A stretch of DNA of 64,000 nucleotides from Kutzneria kofuensis (lineage in GTDB: Bacteria > Actinomycetota > Actinomycetes > Mycobacteriales > Pseudonocardiaceae): assembly GCF_014203355.1 (NCBI RefSeq), contig NZ_JACHIR010000003.1, positions 539,802 through 603,801 of the forward strand, written 5' to 3'. Shown in pieces: positions 8,682-16,719 of this stretch; within the stretch, counting starts at the first letter, position 1, and every line of letters begins with the position of its first letter. Under the pieces are notes generated by a model. It was given only the letters and a program-made list of their open reading frames with translations. It searched no databases and was not told the DNA's origin. Made by a program: the position numbers and the translations under genes.

Positions 8682-10475
8682 TCACCGGGCGATGGCATAC
8701 GCCTGCTGACCGCGCGGACTGGCCGCGGCCAGCACCAGGTCGTCGCCGGCACGGCCCGTGACACACACCTTGCCCAGCGTGTTCGGCTCGACCTCGACCA
8801 CCTGGTGGCCGCGGCGGCGCAGCTCGGCCAGCACGGCCTCGTCCCGCCCGGCCTCGGTGACCAGCGCGAGCGGCCGGGCCTTGCGCGGGGTGAAGGACGA
8901 GGGCACGTGGTCGGTGTGGAAGGCGGTCGCCTCCACCGCCTGCTGCGGGCTCATGCCGAACTCGACGTGGTTGAGGAAGAAACCCAGCGTCCACTGGTCC
9001 TGCTGGTCGCCGCCGGGCGTGCCGAAGGCCAGGTACGGCTGGCCGTCACGCAGCGCGATGGTCGGGCTGAGGGTGGTGCGCGGGCGCTTGTCCGGGGCCA
9101 GCGTGTTGGGGTGGCCGTCGACCAGCCACGCCATCTGGCCGCGCGTGCCGAGCGGGAAGCCCAGGCCGGGCACCACGGGCGAGCTCTTGAGCCAGCCGCC
9201 GCTGGGCGTGGCGGCGACCATGTTGCCCTCGGCGTCGGTGGCCGTCACGCAGCAGGTGTCGCCGTTGGCGGCGGTCCGGCGCACCACGGCCGGCACGCCG
9301 TCGTCGAGCTGGGCCAACCAGGACGGCTCGTCCGGCGGCACGGTCACGTCGAGCACGGGCGGGATGAACGGCTCGCGGCCGTCCGGCGAGCCGGGGCGCA
9401 GTGTGCCGGAGGCCGACTCGCCGATCAGCGCCCGGCGCTCCTCGGCGTAGCCGCGGTCCAGCAGCGCCTTGAGCGGCACCTCGGCGTGGTTCGGGTCGCC
9501 GTACCAGGCCTCGCGGTCGGCGAACGCGAGCTTGGCGCACTCGACCACGGTGTGCAGGTGCTCGGCGCTGCCGGCGCCCATGGCGGCCAGGTCGTAGCCC
9601 TCCAGCAGGGCGAGCTGCTGCAGGAACACCGGGCCCTGCGACCACGGGCCGGGCTTGTGCACGGTCAGCCCCCGGTAGTCCAGCCACACCGAGTCCTCCA
9701 CGGTCGGCTGCCAGCGGGCGAGGTCGGCGCCGGTGAGCAGGCCGCCGTTGCGGCGGCCGGTCGAGTCGACCATCTCGGCGGTGCCGGCGAACTGGTCGAT
9801 GGCCTCGGCGACGAAGCCCTCGTAGAACGCGCGGTGCGCGGCGTCGATGCGGTGCTCGCGGGTGCCGCCCGCGGCCTGCGACTCGGCCAGCAGCCGACGG
9901 AAGGTGGCGGCCAGGGCGGGGTTGCGCAGCCGCTGGCCGGGCGCGGGCACCGCGCCGTTGATCAGATAGGTGCGGCCGGACTCGGCCCACTCGTCGCGGA
10001 ACAGCTCGGCCAGCGAGCCGATCATCTCGGCGGCCTTGGGCAGCACCGGGTAGCCGTGCTCGGCGTAGTGCACGGCCGGCGCGAGCACGTCGGCCAGCGC
10101 CAGCCGGCCGTAGTCGCGCAGCAGCCGCAGCCACGCGCCGAACGCGCCCGGAACGCACGCCGACAGCAGGCCGGAGCCGGGCACCACGTCCAGCCCGCGG
10201 GAGCGGAACTCGGCCGGGGTGGCGCGCAGCGGCATCGGCCCCTGCCCGCACACCACCTCGACGCTCTCCGAGCCGGCGCGGTGCACCATGATCGGGACGT
10301 CGCCGGCGGGGCCGTTGAGGTGGGGCTCGACGACCTGGATGACGAACGCGGCGGCGGTGGCCGCGTCGAAGGCGTTGCCGCCGAGGTCGAACATGGCCAT
10401 CCCGGCCGCCGAGGCCAGCCAGTGGGTGGCGGACACCGCGGCCTGGGTGCCGCGGAGCTCGGGTCGTGTCAACAC
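8682..10475 (-). CDS. Gamma-glutamyltransferase-like enzyme of alkylproline (PBD C-ring) biosynthesis (LmbA-like)
   Basis: 597 residues, gamma-glutamyltranspeptidase fold with the autoprocessing/catalytic Thr region at NGDTCCVTATDAEGN and an SGG motif in TPSGGWLKSS. There is no signal peptide, unlike periplasmic glutathione-degrading GGT, so it acts in the cytoplasm. In lincomycin and PBD pathways this homologue (LmbA) cleaves a C-C bond to remove the oxalyl unit left after DOPA ring opening. GTG at 10475 with an AAGGGA site; last gene of the operon running down from 13694. The neighbouring PhzF, F420 reductase, tyrosine hydroxylase and dioxygenase support the pathway role over glutathione catabolism. 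Confidence 0.92.
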   Translation of the reverse strand: MLTRPELRGTQAAVSATHWLASAAGMAMFDLGGNAFDAATAAAFVIQVVEPHLNGPAGDVPIMVHRAGSESVEVVCGQGPMPLRATPAEFRSRGLDVVPGSGLLSACVPGAFGAWLRLLRDYGRLALADVLAPAVHYAEHGYPVLPKAAEMIGSLAELFRDEWAESGRTYLINGAVPAPGQRLRNPALAATFRRLLAESQAAGGTREHRIDAAHRAFYEGFVAEAIDQFAGTAEMVDSTGRRNGGLLTGADLARWQPTVEDSVWLDYRGLTVHKPGPWSQGPVFLQQLALLEGYDLAAMGAGSAEHLHTVVECAKLAFADREAWYGDPNHAEVPLKALLDRGYAEERRALIGESASGTLRPGSPDGREPFIPPVLDVTVPPDEPSWLAQLDDGVPAVVRRTAANGDTCCVTATDAEGNMVAATPSGGWLKSSPVVPGLGFPLGTRGQMAWLVDGHPNTLAPDKRPRTTLSPTIALRDGQPYLAFGTPGGDQQDQWTLGFFLNHVEFGMSPQQAVEATAFHTDHVPSSFTPRKARPLALVTEAGRDEAVLAELRRRGHQVVEVEPNTLGKVCVTGRAGDDLVLAAASPRGQQAYAIAR

Positions 10476-10494
10476 GGTGCTTCCCTTCTGTGCG

Positions 10495-11352
10495 CTAGAG
10501 GCGGGCCGGTTCGGGGACGGTCAGGTGGCCGCTGGCGGCCGGCAGCACGGCGCCGGTGACCGTCGCGGAGACGACGCGGCCGTCGGCGACGTGCACCTGT
10601 CCGTGCAGAGTGGACGGTCGCCGCAGCTCGATGCCCTGGCGCACACGGTATTCGTGGCAGCCGGTGTCGGCGGGCAGCAGGCCGTTGTCCACCAGCCACG
10701 CGCCGAGCGCGAGCGCCGCGGAGGCGCAGGCGGGGTCCTCGGGCATGCCGTAGCCGGGGGCGAACATGCGGGCGTGGGCGGTGCGTTCTTCGGGATGCCA
10801 CGCGAACACGAACAGGTCCTTCTCCGTGCGCCACACGGGGTGTTCGGGGCGCAGCGCGGCCACTGCGAGGGCGTCCGGGTCGATGGGCATCAGGTGGAAG
10901 GCCGGGCCGAAGCCGGCGGTGGCGGCGAGCCCGTGCGGCGGCACCGAGCACGCTTCGGCCAGCGACGTGGCGTCGAACCTGGTCGTGTCCAACGGCCGGC
11001 TGGCGGTGAGGGTGGCGTGCTCGGCGTCGGCGTCGACGGGCAGCACGCGTTCCCCGCACTCCTGCACGAGCCGACCGGGGGCCAGCCGCCCCAGGCGCAC
11101 GAGAGTGCAGGCGGTGCCGACCGCGGAGTGGCCGCCGAACGGTGATTCGCCTTGGGGCGTGAAGATTCGCACGCGGTGCGTGGCCTCCGGCAGGGTCGGC
11201 GGCAGCACGAACGCCGTCTCCGAGGTGCCGAGCTCCCGGGCGATCGCGGCCATGGTCTCGTCGTCGAGGTGTTCGGCGTCGGGCACGACGGCGAGCGCGC
11301 AGCCGGTCAGCGGGCCGTCGGCGAACATGTCGACCAGGTGGTAGGCGATCAT
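10495..11352 (-). CDS. PhzF-family isomerase of alkylproline biosynthesis (LmbX-like)
   Basis: 285 residues with the PhzF epimerase-like fold: N-terminal YHLVDMFADGPLTGCALAVV, the general-acid Glu in LGTSETAFVLPP, then FTPQGESPFGGHSAVGTA and the C-terminal half-repeat EDPACASAALALGAWLV. In lincomycin biosynthesis the homologue LmbX isomerises the diene of the alkylproline precursor. The ATG at 11352 overlaps the stop of the F420 reductase gene (ATGA, 11349-11352), so the two are coupled. A longer in-frame reading upstream is antisense-like noise inside the reductase gene. Confidence 0.92.
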   Translation of the reverse strand: MIAYHLVDMFADGPLTGCALAVVPDAEHLDDETMAAIARELGTSETAFVLPPTLPEATHRVRIFTPQGESPFGGHSAVGTACTLVRLGRLAPGRLVQECGERVLPVDADAEHATLTASRPLDTTRFDATSLAEACSVPPHGLAATAGFGPAFHLMPIDPDALAVAALRPEHPVWRTEKDLFVFAWHPEERTAHARMFAPGYGMPEDPACASAALALGAWLVDNGLLPADTGCHEYRVRQGIELRRPSTLHGQVHVADGRVVSATVTGAVLPAASGHLTVPEPARL

Positions 11353-12236
11353 GCGTGTGCTCCCGTCAGGTCGCAGGCGATGTCGGCCAACACGCTTTCG
11401 TCGCCCGCATAAGGGAAGTCGGCGCGCGGCCAGTGCACGACGAGGTCGGTGACGCCTACCTCGGCGAACCGGCCGGCGGCGTCGCGCCAGGACTCGACCG
11501 ACGCCAGCACGCCGCCGACCGCGGCGCCGGTGAGCAGCAGCCGTCGTAGCGTCGCCGGATCGCGGCCGACCGCCACGCACGCGTCCTCGGCGGCGCGCAC
11601 CTGGGCGGCGATCTCGGGCAGCACCTGCTCGTACGGGTGGGCGTCGAAGGTGGCCGGCGGGCCCGCGGTGATCCAGGTCTGGGCGTACTTCGCGGCCAGG
11701 CGCATGCCGCGTGGCCCGGTGGCGGCGATGGCGAACGGGGTGCGTGGCGTCTGCACGCAGCCGGGGCTCATCCACACCTCGTCGGCGCTGTAGTGCTCCC
11801 CCAGGTACGACGTCACGTGCTGGCGCAGCAACAGGTCCGTCAGTGCGACGAACTCCGCGAAGCGGTCGGCCCGCTCCCGGGACGTGCGCACGGTGCTGTC
11901 GACCACGAGGTCGTCCACCGCGCCGGCGCCGGCCCCCAGCCCGCACACGAACCGGCCGCCGCTGATGTCGTCCAGCGTCATGACGTCCTTGGCGAACGGC
12001 ACCGGGTGGCGGTAGGTGGGGGTGGCCACCATCGTGCCCAGCTTGATGCGCTCGGTCGCGGCGGCGGCCGCGGTCAGCGTCGGCACGGTGCCGAACCACG
12101 GCTTGTCCCGCAGCCACCGCCACATCAGCTGGTCGTAGGTCCAGGCGTGGTCGAATCCGTACTGCTCGGCGCGGACCCATCGGCGCCGCGCGTCCTGCCA
12201 GCGGTGCTCGGGCAGGATCAGCACTCCGTGTCGCAC
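11349..12236 (-). CDS. F420-dependent LLM-class reductase of alkylproline biosynthesis (LmbY-like)
   Basis: 295-residue luciferase-like TIM-barrel oxidoreductase. Family features include LPEHRWQDARRRWVRAEQYG at the N-terminus, KLGTMVATPTYRHPVPFAKD, DDISGGRFVCGLGAG and the late AATGPRGMRLAAKYAQTW. In lincomycin LmbY, and in PBD homologues, reduced F420 is used to saturate double bonds of the C-ring precursor; PBD versions reduce fewer bonds so that an exocyclic alkene remains. GTG at 12236 with GGGGAG. It sits between the tyrosine hydroxylase (22-base gap) and the PhzF gene (4-base overlap). Confidence 0.92.
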   Translation of the reverse strand: MRHGVLILPEHRWQDARRRWVRAEQYGFDHAWTYDQLMWRWLRDKPWFGTVPTLTAAAAATERIKLGTMVATPTYRHPVPFAKDVMTLDDISGGRFVCGLGAGAGAVDDLVVDSTVRTSRERADRFAEFVALTDLLLRQHVTSYLGEHYSADEVWMSPGCVQTPRTPFAIAATGPRGMRLAAKYAQTWITAGPPATFDAHPYEQVLPEIAAQVRAAEDACVAVGRDPATLRRLLLTGAAVGGVLASVESWRDAAGRFAEVGVTDLVVHWPRADFPYAGDESVLADIACDLTGAHA

Positions 12237-12258
12237 AGTCGGCTCCCCAGGCTCTCGG

Positions 12259-13194
12259 TCAGGCGGCGCCGGTGACCAGCGCGGCCAGTCCGGTGACGGT
12301 GTCGGTGAAGGTGCGTTCCCGGGCCACCACCGAAGGCGTGCGCAGTTCCGGCGGGAGCTCGGGCGAGTCGGCGTCGCGGCCCGGGTAGAGGCCGTTCTCG
12401 GTGACGTCGAGCGCGATGGCCTTGAGGCGGCGCACCAGCTGCCGGATCACCTCGGCGTTGCCGACCGGGGCGCGCAGCGTCAGGAAGTAGTTGTCGTAGA
12501 CGACGGCTCGCATCTCGGGGTGCAGCAGGCGGGTCTGCGCGGCGGTTTCCTGCAGCAGCGACCTTCCGCCGGGCACGAGCCGGGCCGCCACTCCCATGTG
12601 CACGTCGTGGTAGGCGCGCACCTGCTGGGCCAGTTCCTCGCCCTGCGGGGTGTCGGACCAGGGGAACTCGCGCCCGCGCAGCAGCCGCCGCACCGGGCCG
12701 AAGTCCGGCGCCCACGCGCCGCTGAAGCCGCGGTGCTGCAGGTACATGCTGGGTCGGATGACCTCGTGGTACAGCTCGTTGGGGCAGGAGCCGGTGTAGA
12801 GCAGCATCGCGGTGTACGCGCCGACCAGCTGCGACATCACCTCGACGTGCTGGCGCCGGTCCGGCTCGGCCAGCGCGTCGTTGAGGGTGCGGGCCAGGCA
12901 CTGCCACACCGCGAACGTCGCCTGGTGGCCGGTGATCCAGCGGAACCAGAACACCTGCTGCGCGTGGTCGGCGTCGGCCAGCGGCGGGGCGTTGCGCCGG
13001 CACGGCGGCAGCGCGCCCAGCTCCCGCAGCAGCTCGGCCGAGTCGGCGTCGAAGTCCCGGCCCGGCGGGCCGCCGCGCTGCCCCTGACGCAGCGGGTCGG
13101 GCAGCACCAGCGGCTCCAGCCCGTACGGGAAGTCGCCGAAGTCCCAGCCGCTGCGCGCCGGCAGGTCGGCCAGCACGGCGGTGGCGGGGCTCAC
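12259..13194 (-). CDS. Heme-dependent L-tyrosine 3-hydroxylase family (LmbB2-like)
   Basis: 311 residues. It resembles the unusual tyrosine hydroxylases of lincomycin (LmbB2), hormaomycin and PBD clusters, which are heme proteins that convert L-tyrosine to L-DOPA with peroxide. Supporting stretches are FWFRWITGHQATFAVWQCLA, LLYTGSCPNELYHEVIRPSM, HRGFSGAWAPDFGPVRRLL and AYHDVHMGVAARLVPGG; I cannot assign the heme-ligand His with certainty. The GTG at 13194 overlaps the dioxygenase stop (GTGA). Assignment rests on recognition of the family plus its fixed partners next door (DOPA dioxygenase, LmbA/X/Y homologues). Confidence 0.88.
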   Translation of the reverse strand: MSPATAVLADLPARSGWDFGDFPYGLEPLVLPDPLRQGQRGGPPGRDFDADSAELLRELGALPPCRRNAPPLADADHAQQVFWFRWITGHQATFAVWQCLARTLNDALAEPDRRQHVEVMSQLVGAYTAMLLYTGSCPNELYHEVIRPSMYLQHRGFSGAWAPDFGPVRRLLRGREFPWSDTPQGEELAQQVRAYHDVHMGVAARLVPGGRSLLQETAAQTRLLHPEMRAVVYDNYFLTLRAPVGNAEVIRQLVRRLKAIALDVTENGLYPGRDADSPELPPELRTPSVVARERTFTDTVTGLAALVTGAA

Positions 13195-13694
13195 CGGTCA
13201 CCGCCGGGCACGTAGGTCAGCTCGAACTCCAGGCCGTTGACGTCCATGACGTAGCAGCTCTGCACGCCGTCGGCGTCGGTGACGATGTCGGTCGGCGGCT
13301 CGTCGGTGGCGAAGTGGTAGCGGCCGGACTCGTACAGCGCCAGCCACCGGTCCCGCCAGGCCCTGAGGTCCTCGGGCGAGCCGACGGCCAGGCACACGTG
13401 CTGGAACTGGGTCTTGTTGCCGCCGGGCAGGTCGGGCCGGTCCTCGTCCCGGTCGAACAGGTGGAAGCGCAGGTCGCCGACCTTGACCTCGGTCAGCCGC
13501 CGGATGCCGGGCAGCCGGCTGTGGGTCAGCTCGGAGAACTCGGCCAGGCTCCATTTCTCGGCGCAGCCGAAGAAGTCCCGATACCAGGCGACGCAGTTGG
13601 CCAGGTCCCGGGTCTGGATGCCGACGTGGTGCAGCAGGGGCGCGGGCGGCGGCGCGGCGGGAAGGGTCTCCGGCGATGTCATCGATCGGGTCAT
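13191..13694 (-). CDS. L-DOPA 2,3-dioxygenase, VOC family (LmbB1-like)
   Basis: 167-residue extradiol-type dioxygenase of the vicinal-oxygen-chelate fold. Likely metal ligands are His in LLHHVGIQTRDL, His in TQFQHVCLAVG and Glu in LEFELTYVPGG. In lincomycin and PBD pathways it opens the DOPA ring between C2 and C3, and the product cyclises toward the pyrroline core of the alkylproline. ATG at 13694 is preferred over an upstream in-frame start because AAGGGG lies 8 bases before it. First gene of the alkylproline operon. A half-site GGAAATAT (13716-13723) resembling the cluster operator lies just upstream. Confidence 0.9.
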   Translation of the reverse strand: MTRSMTSPETLPAAPPPAPLLHHVGIQTRDLANCVAWYRDFFGCAEKWSLAEFSELTHSRLPGIRRLTEVKVGDLRFHLFDRDEDRPDLPGGNKTQFQHVCLAVGSPEDLRAWRDRWLALYESGRYHFATDEPPTDIVTDADGVQSCYVMDVNGLEFELTYVPGGDR

Positions 13695-13917
13695 GGCAAT
13701 TCCCCTTCGGGTGTCGGAAATATGCCCCAGCAATGGGAGCTAAGCAGGCGTCCGGCGTCGCGGTCAACAATCTTCGGTCATTTTTCGGCAATCACTTGTG
13801 CACGTCAGAAATGGGCGCGTTTGTGCCCGCGAGCTGCAGGTTTGCCCGCTTGATCGGTTGACTTCAATTGTGGCTCACGCTTGGCTTCCGACGATTTCCT
13901 CCGTAAAATCAGGAGCC
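13695..13917. promoter_or_regulatory. Divergent promoter region between alkylproline operon and O-methyltransferase
   Basis: AT-richer 223-base spacer driving genes in both directions. For the plus strand, TTGACT at 13858-13863 sits 17 bases before a weak TTGGCT hexamer, and operator site B follows directly. For the minus strand a half-operator lies at 13716-13723. No leader gene is visible. Confidence 0.5.
13891..13912. promoter_or_regulatory. Operator-like site B ahead of the O-methyltransferase
   Basis: Matches the uvrA palindrome at 14 of 22 positions, keeping both cores: GATTTCC on the left and AAATCA on the right. It overlaps the start of the AGGAG ribosome site, so a bound repressor would block transcription right at the gene start. 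Confidence 0.5.
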
Positions 13918-14586
13918 ATGGAGCAGAAGAATTGGCACGCAGTGGATGATTACGTCAACCCGCTTCTCGTCGAGTCCGACGCGGCGCTGGACCAGGCGGC
14001 GCAGGCCAATGTCGGCTTCGAGTTGCCCGACATCGCGGTGTCGCCGAACCAGGGCAAGTTCCTGCACCTGCTCGCACTCGTGCGCGGGGCCCGGACCATC
14101 CTGGAGATCGGCACCTTCGGCGGGTACAGCACGATCTGGCTGGCCCGTGCGCTGCCGCCGGACGGCACCCTGGTCACGCTGGAGTACGAGCGCTCCTTCG
14201 CCGAGACCGCCGGCCACCACCTCGCGGCCGCCGGCGTCGGCGACCGGGTGCGCCAGCGGGTGGGCCGGGCGCTGGACATCCTGCCCGAGCTCACCGCCGA
14301 CCCGGCCGCGCCGTTCGACCTGGTGTTCGTCGACGCCAACAAGCCCGACATCCCCGAGTACTTCGAGTGGGCGCTGAAGCTGACCCGCCCCGGCTCGCTG
14401 ATCGTCGTGGACAACGTGGTGCAGGGCGGCGCCGTCGCCGACGCGGACCACCCCGACCGCGGGGTGCAGGGGGTGCGCCGGTTCCTGGAGGGCCTGCGGC
14501 ACGAGCCGCGGGTCACGGCGACCTACCTGCAGACCGTGGGGGCCAAGGGCCACGACGGGTTCGCGCTGGCGCTGGTCACCGGCTGA
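13918..14586 (+). CDS. SAM-dependent O-methyltransferase, A-ring tailoring (TomG-like)
   Basis: 222-residue class I catechol/caffeoyl-CoA-type O-methyltransferase. The SAM-binding motif is ILEIGTFGGYSTIWLARAL, the acidic SAM contact VTLEYERSFAET, and the metal-binding Asp lies in DLVFVDANKPDIPEYFEW, followed by VVDNVVQGG. It should methylate one hydroxyl of the dihydroxylated anthranilate ring, either free or carrier-bound. The ATG at 13918 follows AGGAG by only 2 bases, a tight spacing; upstream in-frame codons back to 13798 show no homology. It is the only plus-strand gene inside the minus-strand half of the cluster, with its own operator-like site. Confidence 0.9.
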   Translation: MEQKNWHAVDDYVNPLLVESDAALDQAAQANVGFELPDIAVSPNQGKFLHLLALVRGARTILEIGTFGGYSTIWLARALPPDGTLVTLEYERSFAETAGHHLAAAGVGDRVRQRVGRALDILPELTADPAAPFDLVFVDANKPDIPEYFEWALKLTRPGSLIVVDNVVQGGAVADADHPDRGVQGVRRFLEGLRHEPRVTATYLQTVGAKGHDGFALALVTG

Positions 14587-14589
14587 CCC

Positions 14590-14623
14590 GGTGTGCGGGC
14601 GGCTCGCGAGCCGCCCGCACACC
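14590..14623. terminator. Perfect 17-bp palindrome between convergent genes
   Basis: 34-base perfect inverted repeat centred between 14606 and 14607 (left arm begins GGTGTGCGGGCGG), lying between the O-methyltransferase stop and the HpaB-type stop. It should serve as a terminator for both. Confidence 0.8.
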
Positions 14624-14633
14624 ACCGTGGCGG

Positions 14634-16157
14634 TCATGGCCGGCCCGGGTTGACCAGGTCCGGCGCGGTCCACCCGTCCAGGTCGTACTCGGCCATGCAT
14701 TCCTCGGCGAAGCCGCGGTAGGCGTCGACCTGGCCGGAGGCGGTCTGCGCCAGCAGCAGCTCGATGCGCACGTTCTCGTGGTTGCCGGAGTAGTTGCGCT
14801 CGTACAGCTCGTGCCGGCCCGCGAACTCGGTGCCCACGGAGTCCCAGATCAGCTTCATCAGCTTGGCCCGCGACACCGCGTCGTAGCCGTTGGAGCCGCG
14901 CATGAAGCGGTCCAGGTACGGCCGCAGCTCCGGCTCCTGGAAGTCGCGGGCGTGCGAGTTGAGGTAGATCAGGGCGCTGCTGAGGTCCTGCATGATGATC
15001 TCCCGCACCCGCGGGTAGCCCAGCGTCATGAACCACCGGTAGGCCATGCCGTAGTCCAGGTTCGGCAGCACGGCTCCGTCGTGCCACTCGTTGGGGGTGC
15101 GGGCCATCGCGTCGCCCAGGCCCCAGAACAGGTTGCGCCAGGCCAGCACCTCCCCCACCCGGGTCTGCACGCCGCGGAAGTCCTTGGTTCCGGTCACTTC
15201 CAGGCCCTTGAGCAGCAGGCCGGCCAGGAAGTCCAGCTTGACGCCGAGCCGGGTGACGCCGTGGAAGGTCAGCCGGTGGGTGAAGCCGGAGCTGGTCAGG
15301 AACGTGCCGGCCTTGGCGGTGTCGCCGTAGATGAACACGTTCTCCCAGGGGATCTTCACCCGGTCCAGGACGAAGATGGTGTCGTTCTCGTCCAGCCGGC
15401 TGGACAGCGGCTGGTCGAAGGGGCTGCCCATGCGCTGCGAGGCCATCTCGTAGGACTGGCGGCAGATCAGCTTCAGGCCGGGCGAGTCCATCGGGAAGGT
15501 GGCCACCAGCGCGTACTCCCGCTTGCGCACCGGCAGTCCGTAGTGGGCGATGAAGTTGAAGTGGGTCAGGGCGGAGCCGGTGGCGACCACCTTGGCGCCG
15601 CTGACGATCAGGCCGTCGTCGCGCTCCTCCTCCACGTGCACGAAGATGTCGTCGACCTCGTCCGGCGGCCGGTTCCGGTCCACCGGCGGATTGATCACGG
15701 CGTGGTTCCAGAACAGCACCTGCTCCTGGGCCTGCTGGTACCAGCGGCGCGCGTTGTCGGCGTACTCGCCGTAGTAGTCGGGGTTCGCGCCGAGGGTGGC
15801 CAGGAAGCTGGCCTTGTAGTCGGGGCTGCGGCCCAGCCAGCCGTAGGACAGCCGGGCCCAGCGGGCGATGGCGTCCCGGTCGTGCACCAGGTCGTCGACG
15901 CTGCGGGGCACGCGGAAGAAGCTGTGCGTGTAGCCGTCGCTGCCGGTGTCGGTGGGCACGGTGAGCGTGTCGTGGTGCTCCGGGTCGTGCAGCGCGTCGT
16001 ACAGGCGGGCCATCATGCGGGCGGTGTTGCGGAACGCAGGGTGCTTGGTGACGTCGTCGACGCGTTCGCCGTAGGCCCACACCTCGCGGCCGTCGCGGAT
16101 GCTCTCCAGGTACTCGTCGCCGGTCAGCGGTCGGGTCACACGCTGCTCGGTGCTCAT
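14634..16157 (-). CDS. HpaB-type flavin-dependent aromatic hydroxylase (4-hydroxyphenylacetate 3-monooxygenase family; TomE-like)
   Basis: 507 residues, the oxygenase of a two-component FADH2-dependent monooxygenase. Family stretches include [20 protein letters not shown] at the N-terminus, [13 protein letters not shown], and [20 protein letters not shown]. It ortho-hydroxylates phenolic rings; here the likely substrate is (hydroxy)anthranilate on the way to the oxygenated A-ring. ATG at 16157, chosen over a longer reading because GGAG lies 7 bases before it and family homology starts there. The reductase partner is 16 bases upstream in the same operon. It is the last gene of the operon that begins with the NRPS. 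Confidence 0.93.
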   Translation of the reverse strand: MSTEQRVTRPLTGDEYLESIRDGREVWAYGERVDDVTKHPAFRNTARMMARLYDALHDPEHHDTLTVPTDTGSDGYTHSFFRVPRSVDDLVHDRDAIARWARLSYGWLGRSPDYKASFLATLGANPDYYGEYADNARRWYQQAQEQVLFWNHAVINPPVDRNRPPDEVDDIFVHVEEERDDGLIVSGAKVVATGSALTHFNFIAHYGLPVRKREYALVATFPMDSPGLKLICRQSYEMASQRMGSPFDQPLSSRLDENDTIFVLDRVKIPWENVFIYGDTAKAGTFLTSSGFTHRLTFHGVTRLGVKLDFLAGLLLKGLEVTGTKDFRGVQTRVGEVLAWRNLFWGLGDAMARTPNEWHDGAVLPNLDYGMAYRWFMTLGYPRVREIIMQDLSSALIYLNSHARDFQEPELRPYLDRFMRGSNGYDAVSRAKLMKLIWDSVGTEFAGRHELYERNYSGNHENVRIELLLAQTASGQVDAYRGFAEECMAEYDLDGWTAPDLVNPGRP

Positions 16158-16173
16158 GCGGTGTCTCCTTCCG

Positions 16174-16719
16174 TCAGCGGATGGTCGTGAACTGGGGCGC
16201 GTGCCCGTCCAGCGACAGCGACCAGACCGGGTCGCCGTCGGCCAGGCGGGGGAACTCACCCCGGTGGAACAGCAGCGGCCGCCCGCCGCGCAGCGCCAGG
16301 TCGGTCACCTCGGCCACGTGCAGCACGTGGTCGCCGCCGTCGTAGTTGCGCCACACGCGGCAGAACAGGTGGCCGACCGCGCCCGCCAGCCGCGGGTGGT
16401 CGCCGTGTTCGTCCAGCCACGGCACGGGATCGGCCATCGGCCGGCCGGCGAAGTGCATGGCCACGTCGCGCTGCGCCTCGCCGAGCACGTTCACCACGAA
16501 CGCGCCGTCGGTCAGGTGGGCGCAGGCGCGGCTGTTCCGGTTGAGCGCGGTGAGGATCAGCGGTGGGTCCAGCGACACCGAGGTGAAGGCGTTCACGGTG
16601 GCGCCGTGCACGACGTCGCCGCGGCGGCAGGTCACGACGGTGACGCCGGTCGGGAAGTTGCCCAGGAACCGGCGCAGTGCGCCGGCCGGCACCCGCACGG
16701 CCGTGCTAGGCGTGCTCAT
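16174..16719 (-). CDS. Flavin reductase (HpaC-like), partner of the HpaB-type hydroxylase (TomF-like)
   Basis: 181-residue flavin reductase-like FMN-binding split barrel: [40 protein letters not shown] and [19 protein letters not shown] are typical. It supplies reduced flavin to the neighbouring oxygenase using NAD(P)H. The gene overlaps the anthranilate synthase stop by 14 bases and precedes the HpaB-type gene by 16 bases, so the pair is co-expressed. Confidence 0.93.
   Translation of the reverse strand: MSTPSTAVRVPAGALRRFLGNFPTGVTVVTCRRGDVVHGATVNAFTSVSLDPPLILTALNRNSRACAHLTDGAFVVNVLGEAQRDVAMHFAGRPMADPVPWLDEHGDHPRLAGAVGHLFCRVWRNYDGGDHVLHVAEVTDLALRGGRPLLFHRGEFPRLADGDPVWSLSLDGHAPQFTTIR

Noticed and set aside
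8682..10475. Gamma-glutamyltransferase for glutathione or mycothiol catabolism
   Set aside because: No signal peptide, and it is operonic with the complete alkylproline gene set, where LmbA-type homologues have a different role.
6771..10559. Long plus-strand frames of about 580-620 codons opposite the UvrA-like and GGT-like genes
   Set aside because: They are antisense shadows produced by high third-position GC; their translations are rich in Ala, Gly, Arg, Gln and His with no domains.
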